From: Alitta virens
Lineage: Eukaryota > Annelida > Polychaeta > Phyllodocida > Nereididae
Reading direction: 5' to 3'
NCBI GenBank assembly: GCA_932294295.1
Contig: OW028574.1
Location: 32,878,165 to 32,942,164, forward strand
Length of the DNA: 64,000 nucleotides
Shown here: positions 47,301-58,700 of the stretch, piece by piece
Numbering within the stretch: the first letter of the stretch is position 1
How the letters are laid out: the number at the start of each line of letters is the position of its first letter
Notes under the pieces: generated by a model
Seen by the model: only the letters and a program-made list of their open reading frames with translations
Told to the model about the DNA's origin: nothing
Databases searched by the model: none
Program-made: the position numbers and the translations under genes

Positions 47301-47949
47301 AGATGTGGGTAGTTTCCCCAAGGATGTCATGGTTTGTATGTGGGCCGACAGGTGTCGCTGGTGAGCAGTGGTTGGCGGAGAGGATAGCTTTTGGCTGTTA
47401 CTTGTCTGGCACTTTGCCAATTCAGTACACCAGCGACACTCGCAGCTCCCTCTAGCATTGCATATTGACAACTGTGGAAGCAGTGCAAGGGCAACAGCTG
47501 ATTAGCCTCCTGACATACACACACACGAACACATGAGATGATTAGGCAATCGGATGGGTTAAAAACAATATCAGTTACATTCAGCACGCTGGCGTTCGAT
47601 TGTCTATCATGATGTGACGCTATGGTGGTTTCATCAACCTCATCATCATCAGCAGCGGCAGCAACAGCATGGAGTAGTAGTGATGCTTGCTTATGAAATG
47701 CCTGCATTACTGGACTGCTTGGCATCTGCTGAGCAATAGGGATTACTCAATTTCGTCTCAGCACCATCTGGGATACGTTGACAACGATGCCTTTGCATTG
47801 TCGTTCTGATACCTTCAAAGTCTTCTTCTCCAGTGAGGTGTTTATTCTAGTGGTCTAACCAGTCAACATGAGACTCAACCAAAAGGCCATGGTTGTTTTT
47901 CTCTTCCAAATAGGTAAGTCAATTTCATTTGACTTTTTTACCAAACGTA
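44330..47949. other. No gene supported
   Basis: Very AT-rich from 45000 to 46600, with a 14-bp GGATTTTGAATA-type triplication at 45210-45255. 46290-46450 begins TTTATTGACAG after a TA run, like a retroelement end. A 132-codon minus frame at 47327-47725 covers a GC-richer patch with an ATC/GCAGCG-type run; I recognise nothing in it. Confidence 0.4.
45935..46025 (+). mobile_element. SINE body fragment with internal deletion
   Basis: TGTCTATGCTAGGGCAAGTA and AAGACCCCACCCATTGGG match the SINE body, then the sequence jumps to AAGCTTCAGACCAGTAGCAT, so about 60 bp of the body is missing relative to the 44105 copy. Confidence 0.6.
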
Positions 47950-48330
47950 TTATAACCACTGACCGGTCCTTCGTGTGGCCAGGGCAACCAGACAAGGTAC
48001 ATGATCTGATGTTTGGTACAGAAACCAATAACTCATAATTTGCACTTTAGATATTTCCTTATCTACAATCATGACACCAGTGCCAAAAAATGTGTGTTCA
48101 AGAACATACAATATCAAGGCATTATTAGGAGTGCTTAATCTCATTTGACAGTCCATTCAATGCATCCCAGTTTATCTGCAACAGTTGGACTGACTTCTGC
48201 ACTGCATTGTTTGTTTTTAATAGTGTGTGATATTTTTTTCTGTATTGGATTATCCCAGCATGTGCAGTATCCTATTCATGTTGATATCCAGGGTCCCAAT
48301 TTAGCCACAATGGTTAAGGACTTATTGACA
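47950..48330 (-). pseudogene. Possible decayed element coding region
   Basis: On the minus strand one frame reads NKQCSAEVSPTVADKLGCIE up to about 48150, and an adjacent frame then continues from 48156 to 47950 with YVLEHTFFGTGVMIVDKEIS and YWFLYQTSDHVPCLVALATR. The two frames meet at the same point, which looks like one frameshifted coding sequence with further stops upstream. I do not recognise the protein. A degraded mobile-element gene is the likeliest origin, but chance is possible. Confidence 0.25.
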
Positions 48331-48479
48331 ATGCAGACATGCATTTATACAATATTTACAGGCATTAGAGATACGTTGAGGACAATTGCAATGGTTTCAT
48401 GGAAGATTAACTCTGCTTTGGCATGCACCTTATATATATGGGATCATGGTATGTTAGACCACAGTTGACCTGAACATCT

Positions 48480-50050
48480 TCGATTCAATAAGTCACTGCA
48501 CTGCTCTAGGGAATATGTTTCGCTCGTTTACCCCACTAAAGTAAATTAATCAATTTCTCTTATAGTCTATTATTGTATTAAAGGTCTAACAATGAAATTA
48601 CAGAATATTACAATTAGATGTTCATGGGCTGAGTTTACGCAATTCTTGTTCTGACAATCGGGCAATTGATAAAAATTGCACTAAAAATATGAATCAATTT
48701 CTTTTGTATCTTTAAGAGAAGATTTCTCAAGTCTATACTTAGCATATTGGCTACATAGTTTAACCAATCATTTTGTGGTAGACTAGCAAAGAATGTCCAT
48801 AATTAGGTCGCTGGGCTGTTAGGTGAGTGTAAATACAAATGTCTTTAGACAATTATTTTGTATAAATTCCAAGATATAGGTACATGTATATTTTTTATAA
48901 ACTTTTCAAATATGAAAATATGAATTCTACAAACGCAATATACTATATCCTGATTTTGAAGGGATATCCCAAACGTATTATTAATACAATTATTATATTT
49001 CTTTTGATGTCCTATATACACATTCTGCAGTTTTTTGTCATCTCATATTTTTAAATAAAAACCATTTGGCTCTTGTTCAGAAATTGTGAGCGTCTCATTC
49101 ATTTCCCATTTTTCTGTTAAAGTCTCTAATAAATTCCAAAGGAGATTATTTTTTACCAATCTCTGCAAGATATCAATGTGTTTGTTTATTCTGTCACTCT
49201 TTAATATATTTTGTTCCTTTATCCCCTTTTTCCATTTGTTTCTTTTTTTTTGTGTGCAGTATCCAGGTTTGTCGAATTTCTTTTTCATAATAATGCCATC
49301 TGTGGCTAAATTCACGTTGCATTAATCTGTCCTAGGACTGTTACGACCTAATCCTTTTTTTTATTTCCCTGGATGCAAAACATTGTTAATCCTTTATAAT
49401 GCCTGATGCATTGTTTATTATGCGCAAAAAAAAAGTTTTGTCGCTACAACGCGATCTGAAACAGTAGTTTATTTGTGGCTGTGGGATAAATATATATTTT
49501 ATTATCACATAAATGATACCTATGTTGGTTGTTTTTGCTAAATACAAGCGAGTGCCCTAATTATAACTTGCAGGATATTTATGTGAGGTTTTGTAACAAA
49601 TAGGGGCAACTGTACCAGTCAGATGACAAAGGGTAGGCAAAATGATGAGACTGGGGTCAGTCAGCTGATGATGGGACGGGTGCGTATACCGTACTTACTC
49701 GATTAGAAGCCGGGGCATTATTTTTTCGAGACAGCTTTATTCATCTAATTTGAACCGACAGTATATCACAAACACAAGTCAACCCAGGACCCTGCCTCTA
49801 TTCCAGGCTGACTTCCATTGATTTTACGAGTTGCCTCAATACCATAGACCCAGTTGGTAGCCTAATCAGGGAATTACGGTAGTTGCCCCTCACCCTCCCC
49901 TGGGGTGTCTGGCCCAGGTGATAAACTCCCCCTGATACATTTTGAGCTTATTTTTTTTTTACTGAAATGTGTTATGTTCTAGTTGGAGGGCGCTTAGTGC
50001 AGTCTCATTCATAAACAATGAGTTGCCGACCACCTTTTTGACCCGACCAT
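48480..50050. other. No gene seen
   Basis: AT-rich. A 90-codon Lys-rich minus frame at 49043-49315 has no recognised family. Confidence 0.45.
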
Positions 50051-50437
50051 GGGCTGCTGTATGACTTATGGCTGGCTGCTGTATGACTTATAACTGGCTG
50101 CTGTATGACTTATGACTGGCTGCTGTATGACTTATGACTGGCTGCTGTATGACTTATGACTGGCTGCTGTATGACTTATGACCGGCTGCTGTATGACTTA
50201 TGACCGGCTGCTGTATGACTTATGACTGGCTGCTGTATGACTTATGACCGGCTGCTGTATGACTTATGACCGGCTGCTGTATGACTTATGACCGGCTCCT
50301 GTATGACTTATGAATGGCTGCTGTATGACTTATGACCGGCTGCTGTATGACTTATGACCGGCTCCTGTATGACTTATGAGTGGCTGCTGTATGACTTATG
50401 ACCGGCTGCTGTATCACTGATGACTGGCTGCTGTATG
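50051..50437. repeat. 22-bp tandem repeat, about 17 units
   Basis: The unit CTGGCTGCTGTATGACTTAT(GA) repeats with a C/T variant (GACC versus GACT) and occasional CTCCTG or GAATGG changes. No frame is open throughout. Confidence 0.9.
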
Positions 50438-50814
50438 ACCGGCCCTAGGTTGGGGGCTCGTAGTACAGCCCGCTAGTTGCATAAAGGTCACAAGCACAAA
50501 CTATGTCGTAGCTGCTCGGTGATAATATCAAGCGTTAAATATAATATTGCAATATAGGCTGTATAATAATTATAAGTTGTTTTTAGTACCAAGAGAGGAC
50601 TGTCTATAGGTTTTGAGTTCCAATATTCTTTAAACTCTTGTAGGTGTTCAATGTCCAAACGAGTGGTTATGATATATTTGATTCAGCAATCTAATGAATA
50701 CGGTAGATGTATATTTCCTGGCAGTATTTCAGTACCGTGTGCAAATCAAGGGGAATGTAAGGGTGCATCAAGTACATTGCCCCTCCAGTATTGTAGACTG
50801 ACTAGGCTACAGGT

Positions 50815-50890
50815 GGTTGCACGCGGCTCAGTGGGTTAAATGCATTTGCTGCTCTTGTGCCAGTCCTAGGTTCGATTCCCAGTCTGGTCA
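50815..50890 (+). mobile_element. tRNA-derived SINE head
   Basis: GGCTCAGTGGGTTAAATGC (box A-like) and AGGTTCGATTCCCAGTCTGG (box B) are well kept, with TCACTCAG following. The head resembles that of the SINE at 13530 but the body is not recognisable beyond 50890. Confidence 0.5.
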
Positions 50891-52327
50891 CTCAGTAAGT
50901 GCAATGATTACGGATGGCGTTACATTCCTGTCGTTTGCTTGTACTTGTTATTGGGAAAGTAATTAGTAATCCACACATACAATGTAGGGAAATTATCAAC
51001 ATTACGTGTATTAACAACCTTTTCAGCAAAAAAAAAAATTGCGAGATTTCGCCCAACAAATCATCATGAAATTTTTTAATATATTGTGTATCTCCCTGTC
51101 TGACTTCTTTTCCAGATAATTTTGACAAGTATATCAGCTTATTACATGAAATTTTAGCGCATTGTTAGCTCTTCTTTTTGTATTGCCTTTTTGGAATGAA
51201 GCAATTTGTGGGGAATTTGTGGATCGTACTAAGCTGCTTAGTAAAGAAACACGCATCCAAGCCCTTCCCAGCACCCTGATTAATAAGGAAACGAGAACAT
51301 TTTAAGGGGCTGGGTAATTTCCTTTAATCCCCCCATGCACGTAATTAAGGAAATGACTCTTAGGAGCAGTTGCTCGACATTAAATGGAGGTCTTGTGGCA
51401 ATGTCCTACCAACTTATTCCTTATCTTCATACGAGTATGTTCTTTTTCTTCCTTTCTTTGGTCTGAATTAATTGGCAAGGAGGTGACCGATTCTCTCAGA
51501 TAAAAGGAGTTAATTGTCGTGGGTTAATTGGTGTCAATCATTTCACATTTCACCAGAGAATTGGCCAATGACGCGGTTACAGACATGCATGCATCTTAAT
51601 GATGGGTGTGTCTTGATAGTGGTCTTGGTAGCGAAGTGGCCTTAATATTAAGGTGGCTGCACTATAAATGAATTCACTAATAAGGCACCCCTTGTTATTA
51701 CGAAATTGGGGGGCAAGTCAGTCTTACAACTAATTCTGGTTCAAATCCAGGTCCAAATGTTTTAACTGCGCCATATTTCGATATATTTGACTCGCACACA
51801 TTGTGGCATAAATATACATTATACAGTAAAAGAAAAATGAAATTAATTTAATCAGCAATAGTTTGTAAAACAAAATTGTAATCTTATGAAATATATAAGA
51901 CGAGTGTGCTGAGTTCATTGAGGAAGATGGCGTCGACCCTATGCTGTAGGGAATATGTTATTGGAGTGCATACTTTCAGAGCAAATATATCTCTACGCGT
52001 TTGTGTGTAGAATCAAATGGGATGAGGATTATCTCAATAAACAGAAGCTCGCTGAGCTGCGCGGATAACGCATGAGAGAACTCTTTGACATGATACAGCA
52101 TTAGACGGTCAACGCTATAATGCAGCATATGATATTTGATACACGAACAGAGTGAAGACTCACATCCTTTACTAAATATCTTCAAAGTAAACAAAATGTC
52201 AGCAAAGGTGTGAAAACCTACGCTTCACAAGATGGAATTGATTACAGTCTGCACGATTTCGTGTTATTAGATCCATTTTTGTCTGCGCGTTATTTACCAT
52301 TACTTTGCAAAATATGATATAATTTTA
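50891..52327. other. No gene seen
   Basis: 51180-51600 is of more balanced composition with several TAATTA/TAATTG words, possibly non-coding regulatory sequence, which cannot be tested here. Confidence 0.35.
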
Positions 52328-52437
52328 CAGCCAATTTCAAAGATTGGAAACCAGTCTCATAGACTTGGCAGCTAAACGCACGAGGACGTTTCGCTTCCAA
52401 GCCTATGAGACTTGTTTCCAAGTGAATGAATTGGCTG
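52328..52437. mobile_element. Palindromic MITE, CAGCCAATTTC family, copy 2
   Basis: A 110-bp hairpin with CAGCCAATTTCAAAGATTGG and its near-complement, flanked by TA. The words GTCTCATAGACTTGG and CCTATGAGACTTG pair across a short loop. Confidence 0.7.
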
Positions 52438-53141
52438 TAAGAATTGTGGCTCTTGTAATAATTAATTGTTATGGAACACAATGATGGTATTCTGCTTTTA
52501 AAAAAAATGTGATATATGATAATACATTGAGGTGAGGGTAAACTAGAGTCTCCTTGTGAATGAATATTAATTCCGAAACTTTCAGAGGCTGTCTAATTAA
52601 TCAAGATACAAACAATGTGCAACTATAGATATATATTGTACCGCTGATGCCAGACACATTCATCCAACTTGGCCCCTGTATACGCACCTCATCGGCAGAC
52701 ATCAGATATGCCAGTACACATTATCATTACCAGGACAATGAATCCCATCCTTTATCCCAGTAAAATGTCTCTGTAGACCTGCCTTATTTGAAAGTCTGGC
52801 AGCATACAATAAATGGGCTAGTGAGTGATGCGGCTGTGTTGCTGCTGAAACCAGCATCGTCAGAGGGATGCGTGTGTCGGATGGGGTGTGTCTGATGAGC
52901 TAACAATGCCGCATCATAATTCTGCCCCACCTTTTATCTGGGTTTTTTTTTATGAGACCTGAAAAAATCTTGTTATTACCATTAACAATGTCTAATGGCC
53001 ACCTCACGGCCACCTCACGGCCACTCCGAGCACCAGCAATGTCTTATGGCCACTGAAGGACATTCAGTCATCTACCTCAGGGGCCACCCCTGACAGCCAG
53101 TCTGTGGCTTCGTCAACGCACAACTGCAGATACAGATTATA

Positions 53142-53269
53142 CATGGCCAATTGTGCCACGTGCGTTTTCCATGGGTTTATCCAAACGCATGGTTTTTGCT
53201 TCATTATAATTAGGTAAAACCATGCGTTTATCCTTCTCATGGAAAACGCACGTGGCACATTTGGCCATG
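53142..53269. mobile_element. 128-bp near-perfect hairpin MITE
   Basis: CATGGCCAATTGTGCCACGT to CATGGGTTTATCC on the left is mirrored on the right down to TTTGGCCATG. TA flanks both sides (53140-53141; 53270-53271). Few mismatches between the arms suggest a recent origin. The minus-strand open frame here is an artefact of the hairpin. Confidence 0.75.
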
Positions 53270-55414
53270 TAGGTAATTTGCTGCATTGCATTTTCAATAT
53301 GCACGTTTGGCAGCATACGAAATAGTCCTGTTAAAAGACGACAACAGATAATGTTGAATCATTACAGTTTGTGCTTGGCAGATATACGAATGCAATGTTA
53401 GAGTTTTAGAGTTTATTTATTTTCACCAATCTCTGCAAATACAATTTTACAACTTAGCGTTACATAGACTACAGGAATATCACAAAACTGACTGGTAATG
53501 GTGGTACACCCGAGTATAACAATATACAGTGACCCATAGGGTGGATGCCCCCCAGTTAAGGTCAATATGAGTATATTATTATCTGAAATTACTTGCCTCC
53601 AGTGGCCTCTTGTGGCTTAAGACATCTCTCCAAGTCTGAAGCCCAAAAAAGAATAAAGATTTAGTCTTCGCTATGATCAAGCCTCTTATGTTGAAAGTAT
53701 AGCAGACGTCAGAAATCCAGAAATGCCTTTTGGCCCCCAGGCTCCATCCAGCCACTGAGCAGCCTTGTTAGAATAGAAGAACGCCTGCTCCTCCCTAGAT
53801 CACATGTCACAACAGTCTTTACATCGGCCCAGCATCAAGCCAACGTCGGGCCAACGTTGGGCCAACTTGGCAATGTATCTGACATCTGGATCTTACGCTG
53901 TGGGTTCGAATTCTGACCCGGTAACTTCGATCCTTGTCATATCATCATCATACTTGCCATACAGCTCGCCTTCTAAGCTGAACAGACTTCACACCTGTAG
54001 TTGGTACACCTACACTTTCGGACTGACATCAGGTTATCTCCAGAAATATCCTAATTCTGGCCCCAAATTGAGCGAGAGCAAAATACATTTCACCCAAGAA
54101 AATATATGAGTTATGAGAGAATTATATTAATGTAATAATGTCTGGAAATGGAATAATTACTCTTGCCCGTGTCGGTTTCTTCCTAAGAAAAACAGGCGAG
54201 ATACCATGGCAACGAGCTTATTTGGACAACTTATGAAGAATTTAGTATTTAACACGAACGTCGAATGTTTTGAATTTAAGTGAACGTCATTAGAATGTCA
54301 GAGCGCAACGTTGCTGTTACGTTTAATGGCGCTCATTAACTTTGTCATCTAATAAGTTTATTATTAATATATTTGCACTTGCATTGATTGCCATGCTATT
54401 AATGACAGAGACTGTAACCAGACAACCTGTGAACGATGAGTCTAATTATGATTCATAAATCATTCAGTTGACCAGCTTGAGAGTAAGCCAATAGGCTGTA
54501 ATAACTAAGTGATGAAACAAAACATGATAATAAATGCAAAAGCCATAACGAGCAACTGCTCAGCTACCAAACTAATGCTTCAACTGTTAAATTCACAACT
54601 CATGCATAATAAGGAACATGACTTATTATAAACTATATTCAGCGGAACACACCAGTCACCGAGTTGTTATATATATTGATTAACTAATAGACAAATGCCC
54701 GTGGATTGTAACTTTTGAATGGCCTGGAAGTACTCAAGTGTTGCTGCATGTTTTTGCACGTTCTGTATTTGTATATTTGAGTGGCCAACCGTTCAACTTG
54801 CCATTTTGCATATTCAGCGTCAAACTGTAGAATTCTTGCAAGTATTGCAGCTTCAAAAATAGCCTTCTCAGGTGGTTCAATTTCTTAATATGCCAGCCAA
54901 TGATTGCTTAGTACAGATATTGACAGTTAAATTAGCTTAATATTTGTGATGTTGCAGATATGAATTGCGTCATCTCTCATAACACATGCTTGCTGCCTAA
55001 TTGCAAAATATTTATAAGCTTGTACTTAAAGTCACATGAAATATACAGTTAAGTCTCACTGCCTTTTTACTCGTTGCTAAGGTTTCGATTTTGCTGTGTA
55101 TTTTGCTGTGCATTTTGATGTGCATTTGCTGTGCATTTCGCTGTGCATTTTGCTGTGCATTTCGCTCACTGTAGTTCTTTTGACTAGAGTGTGACATGAC
55201 TGGCCCCTCAGCTGTCCTCATGTGACACATTTATTCCAGGTGTTTACACACAGTACTCTGTAGTAGCCTCCTGTCTGCCAGTTTATTCCTGTATAAAAAG
55301 AAAAAACATAATTTTTTTTACTGGTATTTTAAATTCTGACTGTAGGTGGTCTTCATACTAAATGGCTGAAAGACTTAGTTAGATATTCAGCTGTAGATTG
55401 ATAAAGTTTACATA
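53270..55414. other. No gene seen
   Basis: 53405-53480 resembles a retroelement 3' tail (GTTTATTTATTTTC). 53820-53945 holds GGGCCAACGTTGGGCC words of the CATCG MITE type followed by a tRNA-like box B (GGGTTCGAATTCTG). A GCTGTGCATTT tandem is at 55085-55165. Confidence 0.4.
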
Positions 55415-55787
55415 CAGTAAGTTTCATTAAAAACAGGCTGTCAAATTGAACCTAGCCAAAGCTAGACAACTTCTGCTATATGATGCTACCTGCCCCTAAA
55501 CGGAACTGTCTTGCTAAAAGTACATGCAGCACCATTTGGTGCATAAGTTGAGAGTTGTGCATATTTGTTATCTTTTGTTGAAAAGATGCATGTGGATTGC
55601 ACATGCATATTTATGATATAGTAGATAAATTTCTTATGTTTACCAAGGTTTATATTTTTTCAGTGGTGGTAGTTTAAGCCAACTTAAAGGTAGAAGTAGA
55701 CAGAAGCGGCTGGCTTTTGCCAGTTACAGTTACAGCCAGAAATATGTTGCTACAGCTGACTGGAGTCGACCATATTTTATGAAACTG
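55415..55787 (-). mobile_element. MITE, CAGTTAGTTTCAT family, copy 3 (inverted)
   Basis: The reverse complement matches the copy at 12739-13118 along its length, including the inverted end CAGTAAGTTTCATTAAAAAC and the block near 55690-55750. TA precedes the left end (55413-55414); the right end reads AAACTGTGTA, so that flank has drifted. Confidence 0.72.
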
Positions 55788-58700
55788 TGTATAACCAGGT
55801 CGGCCATGCCTTGGTCCGACATGGGAACACCAGCCCAACATCAATCCGCTGTGACATTTTATTTGGGTAATCCTCCGAGTAGGAAGCACTTGTCTTTGAC
55901 GGCTAAATCCCTCGTGTTGGTGGCAAGAATCCGACACGACCGTTCTTCCCTAATTCTAAGCCTAATCTTTTATTTGGTGAAGGATGGTCGTTTTCCAGGA
56001 CAAAGGCTTTACAGGACGGATGAGACCCGGGTATTTGGTCAGATATCTTTGGTCAATTTCCTGATGGTCAATGTCCTGATGGTCAATGTCCTGATGCCCT
56101 TATATGAGCTGCTCTGATGTTCAGGTGCGTTAGGACATCGGTGATAAGCCTTGCACCTAAGACAGGGTGTCATGATAGGTTAAAGATAACGCATGTTCTT
56201 TCTTCTAGGAAGATTGGTGTAGCGGACATGTGCAGGTGGGGTCATGTGCAGGAGATGCGCCTACAGAGGCCGACCTGGAAGTTGCTTGTGGCCTGGACAT
56301 ACAAGATGAGAGGCTATCAAACCTGACACTACCTCCCATGGGATTAACTGACCACTGTCCGGTGCATGGGGTTGCCCTGGAAGGCCACTTGTTACTTGTA
56401 GCTTCATCGATTTCTTGACCACCTCGCTGACCTGAAAATGTCCCATGACCTTCATAACAGCCTAGGGACAGTCTGGTCATTATGCAGTTTGATGCATATC
56501 TAAACAATAAGCCAAGGACCTGTGTGATGATGAACTCCATGGCTGCTGGCATTACTTCACTCAGTGCATCAACCTAGGTGGTATTCCTAGGTGGTGACCC
56601 TATAGGTGGTGACCCTAGATGGTGTTGCTAGCTGTGATGATGTCCATCGGTGCGTCCCTAGGGCAAAGTGTACATCATAATAAACACTACTTTCACGAAA
56701 TATTAGCCTGATCAGAGCATCAAGAAGCCTCAGCATAGTTAGCCACGTGCTTCAGGTATTCTAGCAATGCTTCAGCAGTGCCTGAGCAATGCCTCAACAT
56801 GGCAAGGGCCATTCTTCTGAAGTGATTAATGGCCCAATAAAGAGCGATTCCTCGTGAAATTTGCGTCCCAAGGGTCGCATGATGTGCCCAGTGCTTTTAC
56901 ACGCCAAGGCCTAGTAGTAAGCACCTTTCACTTCCATCTAATGAAATATTCAGGTCTGGGTATTTTCCTTTACCATTGCTTAGATCATGGTTTTATACCC
57001 TTTATCTCGATTTTCAACCACAAGAGATGCGGGGACTTGCAATGAACCACTTGCTTCAATTATACCTGCCCTACAAAAGCAGTTCCTGTATCAGGTCAAA
57101 TGGCATGCAGTCCAATTCCAGTCTTGTGGTCAACGAACTTAAACTAGCAAAAGATTGAAATATTTTCATTACAGACAATAGGTGTAAGTTGCAGTAATTG
57201 ACAATGCTTGTGCTGTGTCCCCACTTGATGGTATAATAGAATTCTAGCTTGGTGTGGCCTGGTTTGGCATGTGCCCTTTGAGGTATTGTTCTTTGTTATA
57301 GAACGCTTCTTTTGAGTTGTACCGTAGGTGCTTCTTTTACAACAGGCCTTTATCTTTAGAGCCAAATGATATCTTATTAACAAGTTGTAACAAAACATCA
57401 AAGAACATAGGCACATCAGCCTAAAATATTATCCCTCGTTTGGGTGCAGTTCCTTGCTAGGCAGCTTCTCTCTTGTTTGTCCGCTTTTATTATTATTATT
57501 ATTTTTGCTTTCTCATTCATCATGTTTTCCCAATGTTTTATGCAGACCTCTTAGTTCCTCTCAGTTCCTGTCATTTTCCCCCGAAGGCTCAAGTTTTCAT
57601 CTGGCTGGTCTTTGCATTTGTATGGCAAGCAAATCTTTGTTATATATGCAGTTAAACTTTGCTAGATGAACACATCATTTTAAAGACAACTTTTTGATTA
57701 GATATTTCATAGTTTTGTCTTCAAATTTGGATCCTTTCCATGTTGGCATCATTTGTAATTCCTTCTGCATCACAATTCAAAACATTTCTCACAGCCTGGA
57801 ATTATTGTGATGGGTGGCCATAATTGTGAGATTTTATTGTATTCATCCAAACCTCTCACTGGACATTATCCCTGCTTGCCAGCTGTCCTTTTTCCCCTTG
57901 AGTGATCGTTTAGTTGACAAGTTATGGCTGCCCTCAGACATTGAGTGATCGAGTAGTAGAGCCTGGTCCTGTTGCTCCCCGCCAGCACAACCTGCCCTGG
58001 AGATCAACTTCACAACCAGATATATCGCTATAACAATCCCCGTGAAATGTGTGTTTAATGCATATTAATGGTTTTTTTTTGCTTGGATTTTGCAGTATAT
58101 TGCATTATAGCTATTTCTGAGCTGCAGTATTTGTACTGCGGTGCGTTGGCCTCTAAAATAACCAATGCCGTTCTACTTCAGAGGTATTATGAGCTATTAT
58201 GATATGGCTTGTATATTACTTGATTGGAGATACACAATTTTATTGCTGGTGTCCAATGACTTAACAGCCTTGATTGGTTGAGGCATTCAATCTTGTCTTG
58301 CTATATCATTTTATATCATTTAATTGCGTAGTTATACAACCAGAAAATTAATATTTTTACTTTCCTGCCAACTATAGCATGTTCAGCTGCCATCGTGCTA
58401 TTCTCTGCAGAAGATTGGATGCATTTGTGTAATTTCATTTCAACAATGCAGTCCCGCAGTCCTATTGTCATGCCAAATTTTATCAAGTCACAAGTTCTTT
58501 TTTCTATTGCTCATTCTGATTAGCCAAGTCGTAGAATGATTGATTATTAATCAGACATTAATTATTAACCAATATTAGGAACCCCAAAAACTTTATATTG
58601 AAATATACTTCACTGTAAATTGACATTTAAAAGTTTCATAATGAAATAAGACCAACGAACTTCAATAAAACATTAGTTCAAAGAAACTGTTGTACCGTTT

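Noticed and set aside
47327..47725. 132-codon minus-strand frame with an Ala/Asp-rich stretch
   Set aside because: No recognised domain; the run comes from an imperfect CATCATCAGCAGCGGCAG tract.
56209..56418. Possible spliced exon: acceptor ttcttctag followed by an open frame with EDWCSGHVQVGSCAG and LTDHCPVHG, faintly like a MAM TDHT region
   Set aside because: It ends in a stop rather than a donor, its frame does not match the phase 1 exit of the exon at 40576, and the MAM cysteine pattern is absent. An equally long frame exists on the other strand.
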